From Candidatus Nitrotoga arctica (GTDB lineage Bacteria > Pseudomonadota > Gammaproteobacteria > Burkholderiales > Gallionellaceae): a stretch of 64,000 nt of DNA. The stretch lies in assembly GCF_918378365.1 (NCBI RefSeq), contig NZ_OU912926.1, positions 2,604,001 through 2,668,000 of the forward strand, read 5' to 3'. Positions 30,091 to 37,794 of the stretch are shown here, one piece after another (the stretch's first letter is position 1; each line of letters begins with the position of its first letter). Below the pieces are notes generated by a model. That model was given only the letters and a program-made list of their open reading frames with translations. It had not been told where the DNA came from and did no database searches. The position numbers and the translations under genes are program-made.

Positions 30091-33000
30091 TCATTGCGCT
30101 CGCGCCAGATTCATTACCAGTAAGCGGCGCAGGATTTCTTCGTCTGCTATCTCCGGCGTGTAGTCGTTCCAACTGTAAGCCTTGGCGACAGCGGCATCCA
30201 GTACTTTGTGCGCATTATCCAACCATGCGGGGCGGGCATTATAGAGGTTGGTGAGAGTGCGTTTTTTCAGGTCGGCCTCGTGTCCGGGTTTGGCAACGGA
30301 GCGCGCTGGGTAGCCTGCTTTTTCTTCTTCCGGTGTGCGCACCCAATTCGCCCACTCTGGCGGGTTGAGCCAGGTCTCGCGTAGTTTGTTCAATTCTTGC
30401 GCGGATGCGGCAATCTCGGCGGCTGCGGGGTTGCTGTATTCGGCTGGTTCGAGGTTGGGTGTCAGTCCTTCGGGGAAAGGGAATGTTTCGAAACACGATT
30501 TGGCGTTATAGGTTGGCCTGCCTCCTTCGTCGCCATCTCCATGTTTGGACGAATTCGCTAATGACCAGATTTCGTGAATGCGCGTGGAAAGCACGCCAAA
30601 GGCCATGTCATCCTCACGCGCGATAGCGTAGAGGCGACTATCCGGCAGCACGCTAACATCCAGCCACGTGAACATCCTATGCTTGGCGACGCGCGGAGTA
30701 GCGATGTAGCGTTTGAGCGGGGCGAATGCGGCGCGTAAATCTGCCCCAGTTCTTCCGTGCAGCCACCATTTCGCCTTACGCCCCGAATCGTTCTGCGCAT
30801 CACGCTGCGGCTTCACCTCGCGCAATACGAGGGCAAATGGCATCTCGTAGAGAGATGCTTCTTGTTCTGTGCGGTTTGTTCCAAAGTCGACAATCCAAGT
30901 ATCAGAGGGGCGGCCTGTTAAATCCTGTCCGTTCGCCCACGGTCGTAACACATCGCTGTTCGGCTTACTGTTTGGATTGGGCTGTTTGAGCCATTGCCGC
31001 GCAAGCTCACCGGGAATGTCGAACGAACCAACTTTGACCGGACCTTGAAAGGCCACGCCCGTATTCTCATTCAGCGGCTTAGCCTGCGTGAGATTCAGCC
31101 CTTCGCCTGCAGTCAGGTCGGCGTGGATGTTCTCAACGGTCTTGCCATCCAGCACAGCACCCTCACCCTCCGCCCTCTCCCGAAGGGAGAGGGAACCAAA
31201 GCACACCAGCGACACGCGCACCGCAGCGCCTTCGTTGATCCATTCTTCATCCCTCCAAGCATTGAAGATGCGGGTGGTATCGCAGATTCGCGCCAGCACT
31301 TTTTGGTTCGAGCCTTTGCGCACGGATTGTGTGGCAACCAATCCGGAAAGCTGACAATTACCAGCTTCGATTTGTGCACGCGATTTCTCAAACCAGTATG
31401 TAACCAAGTCGGCACCGCCCGGCACGCGATCTACGTAGCACTTGCGCAAGGCTTCGGTGTATTCATCTCCCAACTCGCTGCGCATCTTCTTATCGCCTAA
31501 AAATGGCGGGTTGCCGATGATGACATTCACGGCAGGCCATTGGGCTTCGACAATATCCCCCTCGCCCTCTGGGAGAGGGGCTAGGGGTGAGGGTGATGCA
31601 GCTAGTTCATTCCAAAGATCTTGCAAAACCGATTCCGTTTCTTGCAACACTTGGTTATTCCAATAGCGAATGACGCGAATGCCCTGCTCTGCTATAAATT
31701 TTGTTCTAGCTTCGTCATATTCAATATTGTCCGCATGCTGACTGCCATCAAGTTCAACAGCGAGATTTGCCTCATGACAATAAAAGTCAATCACATAAGG
31801 CGGCACTGGATGTTGGCGACGAAATTTTTTACCTGCAAATCGCCGATCTCGAAGCAACATCCAAAGCAAATTTTCTGCGTCGGTCTGGTTTTGTCTTAAC
31901 TCTCTGGCGAATGCTCTTAATTCAGGCGGAATATTTGTATCACTACAAACGGCACCCTTACCCCTAGTTCCTTTCCCAGAGGGCGATGGGAAAGAAAGTA
32001 GCGCATCGCGATTTTCAATATGGTCGAGCGGTTGCAGGATAGGGTTCTTGCGTATGGGATAGCCGTGTTTGAGCATCCACTGGATTTCACCAATCCACAC
32101 GGTGACGCGTGCGAGTTCGGCGGCATAGGGATTAATTTCAATGCCCAGCACATTGGCGGGCGAACATTCGATGGTGATTTGCCGTTGTAGTCCCAAGGCT
32201 TCGGCTTCCAGATTTGCCCGATGTTCGAGGTCTTTCAGCGTGCGCAGGGCAAGGTATAGAAAGTTTCCGCTCCCGCACGCTGGGTCTAACACGCGAAAGG
32301 CTTTGAGCCGTTCGAGGTAGGTAATGAACACGGCTTGCGCGTCGCGTTCGGCCTTGTCGCCACTCTTCTTGCGCTTGGCAATGTATGTGGCAATCACGGC
32401 GTGCGCGACTTCCCATTCCGCTGCCAGCGGTTCAACGATAACGGGGTTGATGATGCGCAAGATGGATTTCTGGTCGGTGTAGTGCGCGCCGAGTTGGGAG
32501 CGTTTCTTGGGGTCCAGACCGCGTTCAAATAGCGTTCCGAATATCGAGGGTTCAATCCCGCTCCAATCGAGTTTGGATGCTTGGAACAATATCTTGATTT
32601 CGGCGGATTCAAGCGGCAGGACTTCGACCTTCTCGAACAGGCCGCCGTTGAACCATGCTATATCGTCTGCGCCGAAGTCGCCACCTTTACGCATGGAAGT
32701 AAACAAAGCTTCCAAGCGCGTGAACAGTTTAACCGGGTCGGTCTGGCTCTTGTCCAGCAAACGTTCAAACAGTTTGCCAGGAAGTAGTTCGGCATCTTCG
32801 GCGAACAGGCAAAACAGGCATTGGTTGAGGAAGTGCGCCACGGTCTGCGAGGCGTGTCCTCTGGCGTTCAATGATTGCGCGAGGGCGGCGAACTTGCCCG
32901 CTGCTTCTTCGGTGATTTGCGTGATAGTACGCTTCGGGTGGAACTTGTCCGGGTCGGTGAACAGCCAGCGCAGTTTGTCCAGATTTTCCGGTTCGCTGAT

Positions 33001-33384
33001 TTCTTCCAGCGCGATCGTGTGAACTTCGCTGGGCGCGTTAGTAAAGTGTGTGTGGATTTCAATGATGTTGGTATCGCACACCACGAGCAACGGCGGGTTG
33101 TCCAACGCCAGCGCGTAGGTCATCAACTGTTTCAGGGCTTCGCCGAGGTTGCGCCGGGTGGCTTTATATTCAAACGCGAAGTGGCCTTGCTTCCACACGT
33201 CCGCCCAGCCTTGCCCGGCTCCGGTGCGCGTTGCCCCGCGCTCGAAGCAATAGGTATCGTAACTGGATGGGGAAGGGTGAGGAACGCTAACTAGAGCACA
33301 CAGGTCAATAAAGTGGAGTTGGTAGCTAGCGCGCTCTTTAAGAGGGTTGTCTTTCCACTTCTGGATGAACTGTTGAGGAGTCAT
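30091..33384 (-). CDS. Type IIL (MmeI-like) restriction-modification enzyme with an inserted DUF559 nuclease domain
   Basis: A single-chain restriction and adenine methyltransferase enzyme of 1,097 residues. The N-terminal PD-(D/E)XK nuclease shows Asp62-x9-Glu72-Tyr-Lys74, the spacing known from MmeI. SAM motif I is LDPACGSGNF (366–375) and catalytic motif IV is GNPPF (624–628). Between them, residues about 463–611 are a DUF559 nuclease-like domain (VIDFYCHEAN, then VELDGSQH near 543–550) edged by SPSGKGTRGKG and SPLAPLPEGEG, which are translated REP-like repeats. A further REP translation is at 730–743. Without these inserts the length matches the family (about 930). The target-recognition region is C-terminal. 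The start overlaps the RAYT fragment stop (ATGA). Whether it still folds and methylates is unknown. Confidence 0.85.
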   Translation of the reverse strand: MTPQQFIQKWKDNPLKERASYQLHFIDLCALVSVPHPSPSSYDTYCFERGATRTGAGQGWADVWKQGHFAFEYKATRRNLGEALKQLMTYALALDNPPLLVVCDTNIIEIHTHFTNAPSEVHTIALEEISEPENLDKLRWLFTDPDKFHPKRTITQITEEAAGKFAALAQSLNARGHASQTVAHFLNQCLFCLFAEDAELLPGKLFERLLDKSQTDPVKLFTRLEALFTSMRKGGDFGADDIAWFNGGLFEKVEVLPLESAEIKILFQASKLDWSGIEPSIFGTLFERGLDPKKRSQLGAHYTDQKSILRIINPVIVEPLAAEWEVAHAVIATYIAKRKKSGDKAERDAQAVFITYLERLKAFRVLDPACGSGNFLYLALRTLKDLEHRANLEAEALGLQRQITIECSPANVLGIEINPYAAELARVTVWIGEIQWMLKHGYPIRKNPILQPLDHIENRDALLSFPSPSGKGTRGKGAVCSDTNIPPELRAFARELRQNQTDAENLLWMLLRDRRFAGKKFRRQHPVPPYVIDFYCHEANLAVELDGSQHADNIEYDEARTKFIAEQGIRVIRYWNNQVLQETESVLQDLWNELAASPSPLAPLPEGEGDIVEAQWPAVNVIIGNPPFLGDKKMRSELGDEYTEALRKCYVDRVPGGADLVTYWFEKSRAQIEAGNCQLSGLVATQSVRKGSNQKVLARICDTTRIFNAWRDEEWINEGAAVRVSLVCFGSLSLRERAEGEGAVLDGKTVENIHADLTAGEGLNLTQAKPLNENTGVAFQGPVKVGSFDIPGELARQWLKQPNPNSKPNSDVLRPWANGQDLTGRPSDTWIVDFGTNRTEQEASLYEMPFALVLREVKPQRDAQNDSGRKAKWWLHGRTGADLRAAFAPLKRYIATPRVAKHRMFTWLDVSVLPDSRLYAIAREDDMAFGVLSTRIHEIWSLANSSKHGDGDEGGRPTYNAKSCFETFPFPEGLTPNLEPAEYSNPAAAEIAASAQELNKLRETWLNPPEWANWVRTPEEEKAGYPARSVAKPGHEADLKKRTLTNLYNARPAWLDNAHKVLDAAVAKAYSWNDYTPEIADEEILRRLLVMNLARAQ
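31160..31193. repeat. REP-like hairpin inside the type IIL gene
   Basis: CCCTCTCCC (31173–31181), a GAA loop, and GGGAGAGGG (31185–31193) form a perfect 9-base-pair hairpin with a CCCTCACCCTCCG lead-in. It resembles the two repeats flanking the DUF559 cassette about 400 bases away. It is translated in frame as SLSLRERAEGEG. Confidence 0.75.
31557..31595 (+). repeat. Left REP-like repeat of the DUF559 cassette
   Basis: Contains CCCTCTGGGAGAGGGG followed by CTAGGGGTGAGGGTG. Its reverse complement matches the repeat at 31953–31990 with five differences, mostly C/T transitions. On the coding (minus) strand it is read as SPSPLAPLPEGEG. Confidence 0.75.
31953..31990 (-). repeat. Right REP-like repeat of the DUF559 cassette
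   Basis: On the plus strand it reads CACCCTTACCCCTAG, then TTCCTTTCCCAGAGGGCGATGGG. It is the inverted partner of 31557–31595. On the coding (minus) strand it is read as FPSPSGKGTRGKG. Confidence 0.75.
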
Positions 33385-33605
33385 TTGCTCGGCAACCTAT
33401 TTAACTCGCGTACCCCATCACGCACAAAGTGGTGAAATATCGAATGAGGCCAATCAACCGCACATTGTACATGCCCATTTTTAACCGGGTTGAAATGAAT
33501 GTAATCGACATGGCGAGCAAAATCATTTTCATCACGAATTTGGTGTTCCCGGAATCGCCGTTGCCAGATAGTCGATTCGCGATGTTTGAGTTTTAATGCA
33601 GTCAC
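33381..33605 (-). pseudogene. REP-associated tyrosine transposase (RAYT) C-terminal fragment
   Basis: The 74-residue frame matches the C-terminal half of RAYT/Y1 transposases: STIWQRRFREHQIRDENDF, HVDYIHFNPVKNGHV and DWPHSIFHHFVRDGV. The N-terminal part with the HUH motif and catalytic Tyr context is missing, so it should be inactive. Its stop overlaps the start of the type IIL gene (ATGA). RAYTs mobilise REP sequences, and REP-like repeats occur just downstream, which ties the two together. Confidence 0.8.
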
Positions 33606-33780
33606 CCAGTCGGCACAACGACAATCTTCTCTGCAGGATTGGCCGTGCCCCGCCGAAGCTTTGCTATCGTGGCTTTCGGCGCATCGTAAACATCTAAAAA
33701 ACGAAAGATAAACGTGTCGGCATCAAAAGGCGTTTCCACCAGGTCTTTTTGAGCGACGATTCAATTTCGGCAATGTTCAT
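33602..33780 (-). pseudogene. N-terminal fragment of a second type IIL-like enzyme, frameshifted
   Basis: An ATG at 33780 overlaps the stop of the HEPN gene and reads MNIAEIESSLK. At an A-tract (CTCAAAAAGAC) the frame breaks; resuming in another frame gives DLVETPFDADTFIFRFLDVYDAP then KATIAKLRRGTANPAEK, before a stop next to the RAYT fragment. This resembles the N-terminus of MmeI-like methyltransferases of another subfamily. The remainder of the gene has been lost. Confidence 0.5.
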
Positions 33781-34970
33781 GTGGAGCGTATCACCAGTTT
33801 CCGTTGTTCTAGCAAGTACGCTGGTTTATACCAAGGCTCATGCACAAGCCGATTCGGTGCTGCTGAAGTATCGGAGAGTGGAATTTTCAAGAGCGTAAGT
33901 AGTACTCTCTCAAGAAGGATGCTGAGATGCCAAGTCGCGACTGCCAAACCCTGGGGATGTAAGGCTTTCGGCCCACTATGCGCAAGTTTGTCCCTTACCT
34001 CTTTGAGTCCTGGTAATGGATCGGGTCCAGATAACGGCCAAAGATCGTCATTTTTTACGCTCCATGTCATCAATACCCACTCCAACCGTTGTAACAGGCT
34101 CAACCTCCCATTTTTTACCGTTTTAATGAAGCCTTCAATCCGCTCAACGACTTCAACAATAGCGCCCTGTTTCGCCGCCTCTAGTACTAACAAAAGTGCG
34201 TCGTCATCTTCTTTATGTTTGGCATTTCCAAATTTCGGTGCGAACGCTCTGCATGCTTCGAGTGCCTGAAACATCCGGAGAAAGCGTTCCGACACTTGCA
34301 TATTTATGGAGGGCGTCAATCCTATTGACATGTGTTTGAATATATTTTTCATTTGCGGATCAAGTGCTGCCAGCTCTTTAGTGGCTGAACTCGTCAATGA
34401 TGCAAAACTACGTTGATCGACCAGATAGTCATGCGGCTCGTAAGGAATATATTTGGTAGTTATTGGATCCAATGGGTATATCCAGATTTGCTCCTGCCGA
34501 TCATCGTATCTCACTTCCCATCCCGACACGGCAATTCGTTGCCTACAAAAAACAGAGACCACCATTAGAGCCTCTTCAATATGTGAGAGATATTCCTCTG
34601 TGGTTTGGGTAGCCTCATAACCCAACTCGACAGCGGCGCAGAAGCCAGACTTTACAACTGCATTGTCGGGATTTGCTGAACGTGCGAACACCCATTCCCT
34701 CAATAATCGGACTCGTCCCAATTGTGGAATGTCCACTACATGAAGCTCTGCAGTTTGGCAGTTCGGTGTTTTACTTAGCGCAGAAAGCCAATTGTGTTCT
34801 GCTAAAAAAGCATTGCTGGTCAGGTGGAACCTGATACTTTTTTTAAAGTTTTGAAGCTGATCATTTCCGCTCGGCTTATTGAATCGCCTAGTCATCCTCA
34901 ACTTGCCAATGTGTGTCAGTATAATCGGTGCCAAACCGGCGCGCCTTCGCGGCTGCCTATCCTGTGGCAT
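33777..34970 (-). CDS. HEPN-motif protein, possible ApeA-like defence protein
   Basis: A 397-residue protein of two parts. The N-terminal region (to about 200) is beta-rich and unrecognised. The C-terminal helical region contains RDKLAH, an Arg326-x4-His331 arrangement typical of HEPN ribonuclease sites (LKEVRDKLAHSG). This layout, an unknown sensor followed by a HEPN domain next to restriction genes, recalls ApeA-type abortive-infection proteins, but I cannot confirm that family. Start codons at residues 1 and 26 are both possible. The product has no signal peptide. It follows the 77-residue gene by 9 bases, and its stop overlaps the start of the frameshifted type IIL remnant. Confidence 0.6.
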   Translation of the reverse strand: MPQDRQPRRRAGLAPIILTHIGKLRMTRRFNKPSGNDQLQNFKKSIRFHLTSNAFLAEHNWLSALSKTPNCQTAELHVVDIPQLGRVRLLREWVFARSANPDNAVVKSGFCAAVELGYEATQTTEEYLSHIEEALMVVSVFCRQRIAVSGWEVRYDDRQEQIWIYPLDPITTKYIPYEPHDYLVDQRSFASLTSSATKELAALDPQMKNIFKHMSIGLTPSINMQVSERFLRMFQALEACRAFAPKFGNAKHKEDDDALLLVLEAAKQGAIVEVVERIEGFIKTVKNGRLSLLQRLEWVLMTWSVKNDDLWPLSGPDPLPGLKEVRDKLAHSGPKALHPQGLAVATWHLSILLERVLLTLLKIPLSDTSAAPNRLVHEPWYKPAYLLEQRKLVIRST

Positions 34971-34979
34971 ATGCCTATA

Positions 34980-35213
34980 TCACACGTCATCTAGCCAAAG
35001 CTCTATGCCACCAATTTGACCATTGATGTGACAAGGATTGAGAATTTCAGGGAGGGGCATCAATGCGACAGGGACACTGAGTTCGATTCGCGCGACATCG
35101 CCACCGACCAATGGAGGCCAGACGCGGCAGTCAATAATCACCGTTTGATCGTTCGCGCTTACCAGTTTACCGTCAAACTCGTAACACACTCCATCTACCA
35201 GTTCGATATCCAT
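34980..35213 (-). CDS. 77-residue hypothetical protein upstream of the HEPN gene
   Basis: A small acidic protein (MDIELVDGVCYEFDGKLVSAND, then VVGGDVARIELSVPVAL-like and a WLDDV end), probably all beta. Only 9 bases separate it from the HEPN-motif gene, so the pair is co-transcribed and it may act as a partner or regulator. I recognise no domain, and there is no evidence that it is an antitoxin beyond size and position. Confidence 0.55.
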   Translation of the reverse strand: MDIELVDGVCYEFDGKLVSANDQTVIIDCRVWPPLVGGDVARIELSVPVALMPLPEILNPCHINGQIGGIELWLDDV

Positions 35214-35320
35214 ACCTTAGAGTTCCTTTGCATAAGCATTTTTAGCCAAGGATGGCACAAAGACGTATCCACCCGCTGAAGATGCAATGCCATTGGAGTT
35301 ATCACCACCTGCGCACCAAG

Positions 35321-36184
35321 TCACGGCAAGTCAATACCAAACGCAAGAAAAGAGGTCTTCAGTATCTGATATGCAGCCGGAGCACTAGCGAGCGATTGAA
35401 TAGTTGTTCCGAAGACGTTAAACATATTGAGTAGCTTTGTATCGTTGGGCGACTCGCTGCTAATCTCGGACGTACATTCCTGCACGATCTCCAATAGTTT
35501 TTGTCTTTCTGGCTCAGAGAGAGACGGCTCAATCTCAATAGCCTCCTTGAACTGTTGTAGTGAAGTAGCCAGTGATGCGCGTTCATTCTTACCGAGGTTC
35601 TGAATGACGTTTGCAACAGCGTTAGTACCTGTTTGAACCGAGCCAACATTCCCATTAAAAATGTAATTGTTAGTCCTGGGAGATACACCTTGAGTTTGAG
35701 GAGTTGATGATGAACCCAATAGAGGCAAGAACGGCTCTGCCTCGAACGGTGTGAGGTAGCGCAAATACTGCTTGAGAGCACCTCTGATGTTATTCGACAA
35801 AGTAGGAATGCACTCATCTCGAAGTTGCGCTGCCACTAATCCGGCGTTTTCGTCCGAAACCCCCTTTGCTTCGGCATCCTTCGACAACTGTATCGCAGAA
35901 CCTTGGGCAGCTTCGGCACCCGCCAACATTCCAAGATTCATCAGCACTTCACTTGTCGAAACCTGCCTTGCCGACATGATTAAGGTGGACTTAAAGAACA
36001 ATTTTTGCCCAAGATCACCTGCCAAATATCCCCACCTAAACTCATGGGAGGAGTGGTCAGCGCCCGTTATTCTGTCATCAAGTTTGAATTTCTCAATTTC
36101 GCTTTCAAAATAGCCTTGGGGGACGAAGTCACGCAAGTCGGTCAAGATCATTGCTCGAAGTTGTTTCAATATCCACCAGTCCAT
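35321..36184 (-). CDS. Hypothetical protein with a beta-rich NGNVGSVQTG segment
   Basis: About 287 residues from ATG 36184, which has GGAG five bases upstream; a GTG at 36205 is an alternative and would overlap relE. The N-terminal half is helical (LGMLAGAEAAQGSAIQLSKDAEAKG). A segment reading YIFNGNVGSVQTGTNAVANV follows; I have seen similar stretches in uncharacterised proteins near predicted effectors. The C-terminus is helical. Function is not recognised. It is on the relE side of the island and probably in the same transcript. Confidence 0.55.
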   Translation of the reverse strand: MDWWILKQLRAMILTDLRDFVPQGYFESEIEKFKLDDRITGADHSSHEFRWGYLAGDLGQKLFFKSTLIMSARQVSTSEVLMNLGMLAGAEAAQGSAIQLSKDAEAKGVSDENAGLVAAQLRDECIPTLSNNIRGALKQYLRYLTPFEAEPFLPLLGSSSTPQTQGVSPRTNNYIFNGNVGSVQTGTNAVANVIQNLGKNERASLATSLQQFKEAIEIEPSLSEPERQKLLEIVQECTSEISSESPNDTKLLNMFNVFGTTIQSLASAPAAYQILKTSFLAFGIDLP

Positions 36185-36198
36185 AACATCTCCGTCCG

Positions 36199-36483
36199 TC
36201 AGCACCGCACTAGCGCGGCATTGTATGCCGCATTGCGCTCACGCTTGCCGACCGATAACACCAGCACTGTGATGACATGATCCTGCACCTGGTACACCAG
36301 CCGAAAGCCTGCCGCCCGCAGCTTGATCTTGTAGAGATGGCTGCCACCACTGATGTGAGACGATTCCACACGAGGATTCTCTAGGCGTTCGCCCAGCTTT
36401 TTCTTGAATTGTTCCCTAATGGGCTTGTCCAGCTTGCTCCACTCACTCATCGCGCTTGGGTGGAAATCCAGCTCATAAGTCAT
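36199..36483 (-). CDS. RelE/StbE family toxin
   Basis: A 94-residue protein of the RelE/ParE superfamily: LDFHPSAMSEWSKLDKPIREQFKKKLGERLENP, KIKLRAAGFRLVYQV and VLSVGKRERNAAY, the standard StbE/RelE core with the basic C-terminal residues. Such toxins cleave mRNA on the ribosome. Its start lies inside the end of the 420-residue gene (11-base overlap), the place normally taken by a StbD/YefM antitoxin. No separate antitoxin gene is present. Confidence 0.9.
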   Translation of the reverse strand: MTYELDFHPSAMSEWSKLDKPIREQFKKKLGERLENPRVESSHISGGSHLYKIKLRAAGFRLVYQVQDHVITVLVLSVGKRERNAAYNAALVRC

Positions 36484-37735
36484 TCAATTTGACCTTGATC
36501 GGCTGCTGACCATCGTTCAGGCGAACCTCGGCCAGCCGGCGTAGCTCCTCATCCTCCTGTTGGCCACTGTGCGCGTAGGTTGTTGGCACTCGTTTGAAAT
36601 ACTTCTTCAGTGCCCAACCACTGTGATATTGCTGACGTAGCCAGTCGTAGTACTCAATCTGAATCCACTTTCCTTGCTCTGCAAGAGGTTTCACAACTTC
36701 ACGTGGGAAAAGTTTACTCACGATTAATGATCTATTTTCAGGATCAGACCGCACGGTGGCCACTCGATCAAGAACTACAAAGCGATCATTTGCTCTTTTT
36801 GTTTCTTTCTCGATTGCAATCAAAACAAGGTTGGACAATGCTTCAAGTTGGTTCTGTTGTTTCTCAAGAGACTGCCGCTGGAGTGCAAGCTCAGAATCTG
36901 TCTTGCCTTGCCATTTTCCCGAGGATAGTTCTTGCAGGTAGGGAATCAAAAAAACCGCAATAAAGCTTATCAACGCCATGAGTTCCATAGCCTTTCGACT
37001 TAACCCTATTCCGTTTTCTTGCTCCGCGGTTTCTTCAGTTACTTCTAGAAGCGTCCCATCAGCCCGAATGCCCAAAGCCACAAGCTGTGCCTCTATACCC
37101 CTTTCACCTAGAAGCCCAGCAAGTGTTGCAGCGGAAGACCAATCGATCACAGGTATTGTGAGTCTGCCAACCGACTCTTGAAGAACTTTGATGGCACCAA
37201 CCGATTCCACAAGCCCTCTTGGCACCTCCCAGTGTTGGTGAGCGTCCTGGTATGACTTCATCAGCCGTGTAATCTGGCCAGATGCACTTGTCGCTGCAAG
37301 AACTTCTCGTGCATGACGTAGTGATGCCTGTATGCCTTCGTCCATGGCAGAAAAAGCACCAACCTGACCCGCAGCCTTAAATGTACGAGTAAGCTCATCA
37401 CTCAACCATGCAGGTTTTGTGGCAATGTCTATCATACGTTGCCAGTTCGGATCAAATGCGTACTGCTTGCGGATGTCAGCAATTGGATCAAGCATCCGCT
37501 TAAAATAATCTTGCTGATCCAGCAACTGCTTGGCGTCCTGCAATGCTGCTAATTGCCCGACATATAATGCAGAGTTTGTGGCTTTGTTGATCTTGTGAAC
37601 TTCCTCGGCAATACTGGAGTAGGGCTGAAGATGTTTAAGCCAATCAAGGCGAGCGTCTTCCATTCGGCGTAGCTCACTCGCTAACGTGCCACTAATTCCA
37701 AGCTGATCCCACTTAGAGCCCGCGCCAGCACTCAT
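36473..37735 (-). CDS. Membrane-anchored SH3-domain protein with an antitoxin-like C-terminal tail
   Basis: A 420-residue protein I do not recognise as a whole. Residues 1–240 are mainly helical, one transmembrane segment lies at about 250–269, a coiled coil at about 282–315, and a bacterial SH3-like domain at about 325–383 (VATVRSDPENRSLIV, then GWALKKYFKRV). The final residues EELRRLAEVRLNDGQQPIKVKLNDL (about 396–420, given here for recognition in parts: RRLAEVRLNDG and PIKVKLNDL) closely resemble the end of StbD/YefM antitoxins, and the RelE toxin starts within it. No DNA-binding domain of an antitoxin is present. Interpretation as a captured neutralising tail is inference. Confidence 0.65.
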   Translation of the reverse strand: MSAGAGSKWDQLGISGTLASELRRMEDARLDWLKHLQPYSSIAEEVHKINKATNSALYVGQLAALQDAKQLLDQQDYFKRMLDPIADIRKQYAFDPNWQRMIDIATKPAWLSDELTRTFKAAGQVGAFSAMDEGIQASLRHAREVLAATSASGQITRLMKSYQDAHQHWEVPRGLVESVGAIKVLQESVGRLTIPVIDWSSAATLAGLLGERGIEAQLVALGIRADGTLLEVTEETAEQENGIGLSRKAMELMALISFIAVFLIPYLQELSSGKWQGKTDSELALQRQSLEKQQNQLEALSNLVLIAIEKETKRANDRFVVLDRVATVRSDPENRSLIVSKLFPREVVKPLAEQGKWIQIEYYDWLRQQYHSGWALKKYFKRVPTTYAHSGQQEDEELRRLAEVRLNDGQQPIKVKLNDL

Positions 37736-37794
37736 ATAGCACCTTTACTATTGGCTTATCCAGACCCCAATGTACCGGAGTCAAATTGTTTTGA

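Larger units (their letters stand above)
31557..31990 (-). mobile_element. DUF559 nuclease cassette bounded by inverted REP-like repeats
   Basis: A 434-base module, in frame within the methyltransferase, bracketed by two related repeats in opposite orientation (31557–31595 and 31953–31990; 33 of 38 positions match by hand). It encodes NIPPELRAFARELRQNQTDAENLLW through the DUF559 core with Asp/Glu-Leu-Asp and Gln-His residues. The boundary repeats and its absence from ordinary MmeI relatives (from memory of the family) suggest insertion. No target duplication was evident. Confidence 0.65.

Noticed and set aside
31557..31990. DUF559 segment as a separate gene
   Set aside because: It is in frame with the surrounding methyltransferase and has no start or stop of its own, so it is reported as an inserted domain.
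32138..33294. Several long open frames on both strands over the type IIL gene
   Set aside because: They are shadows of a coding frame with clear motifs and show no domain of their own.
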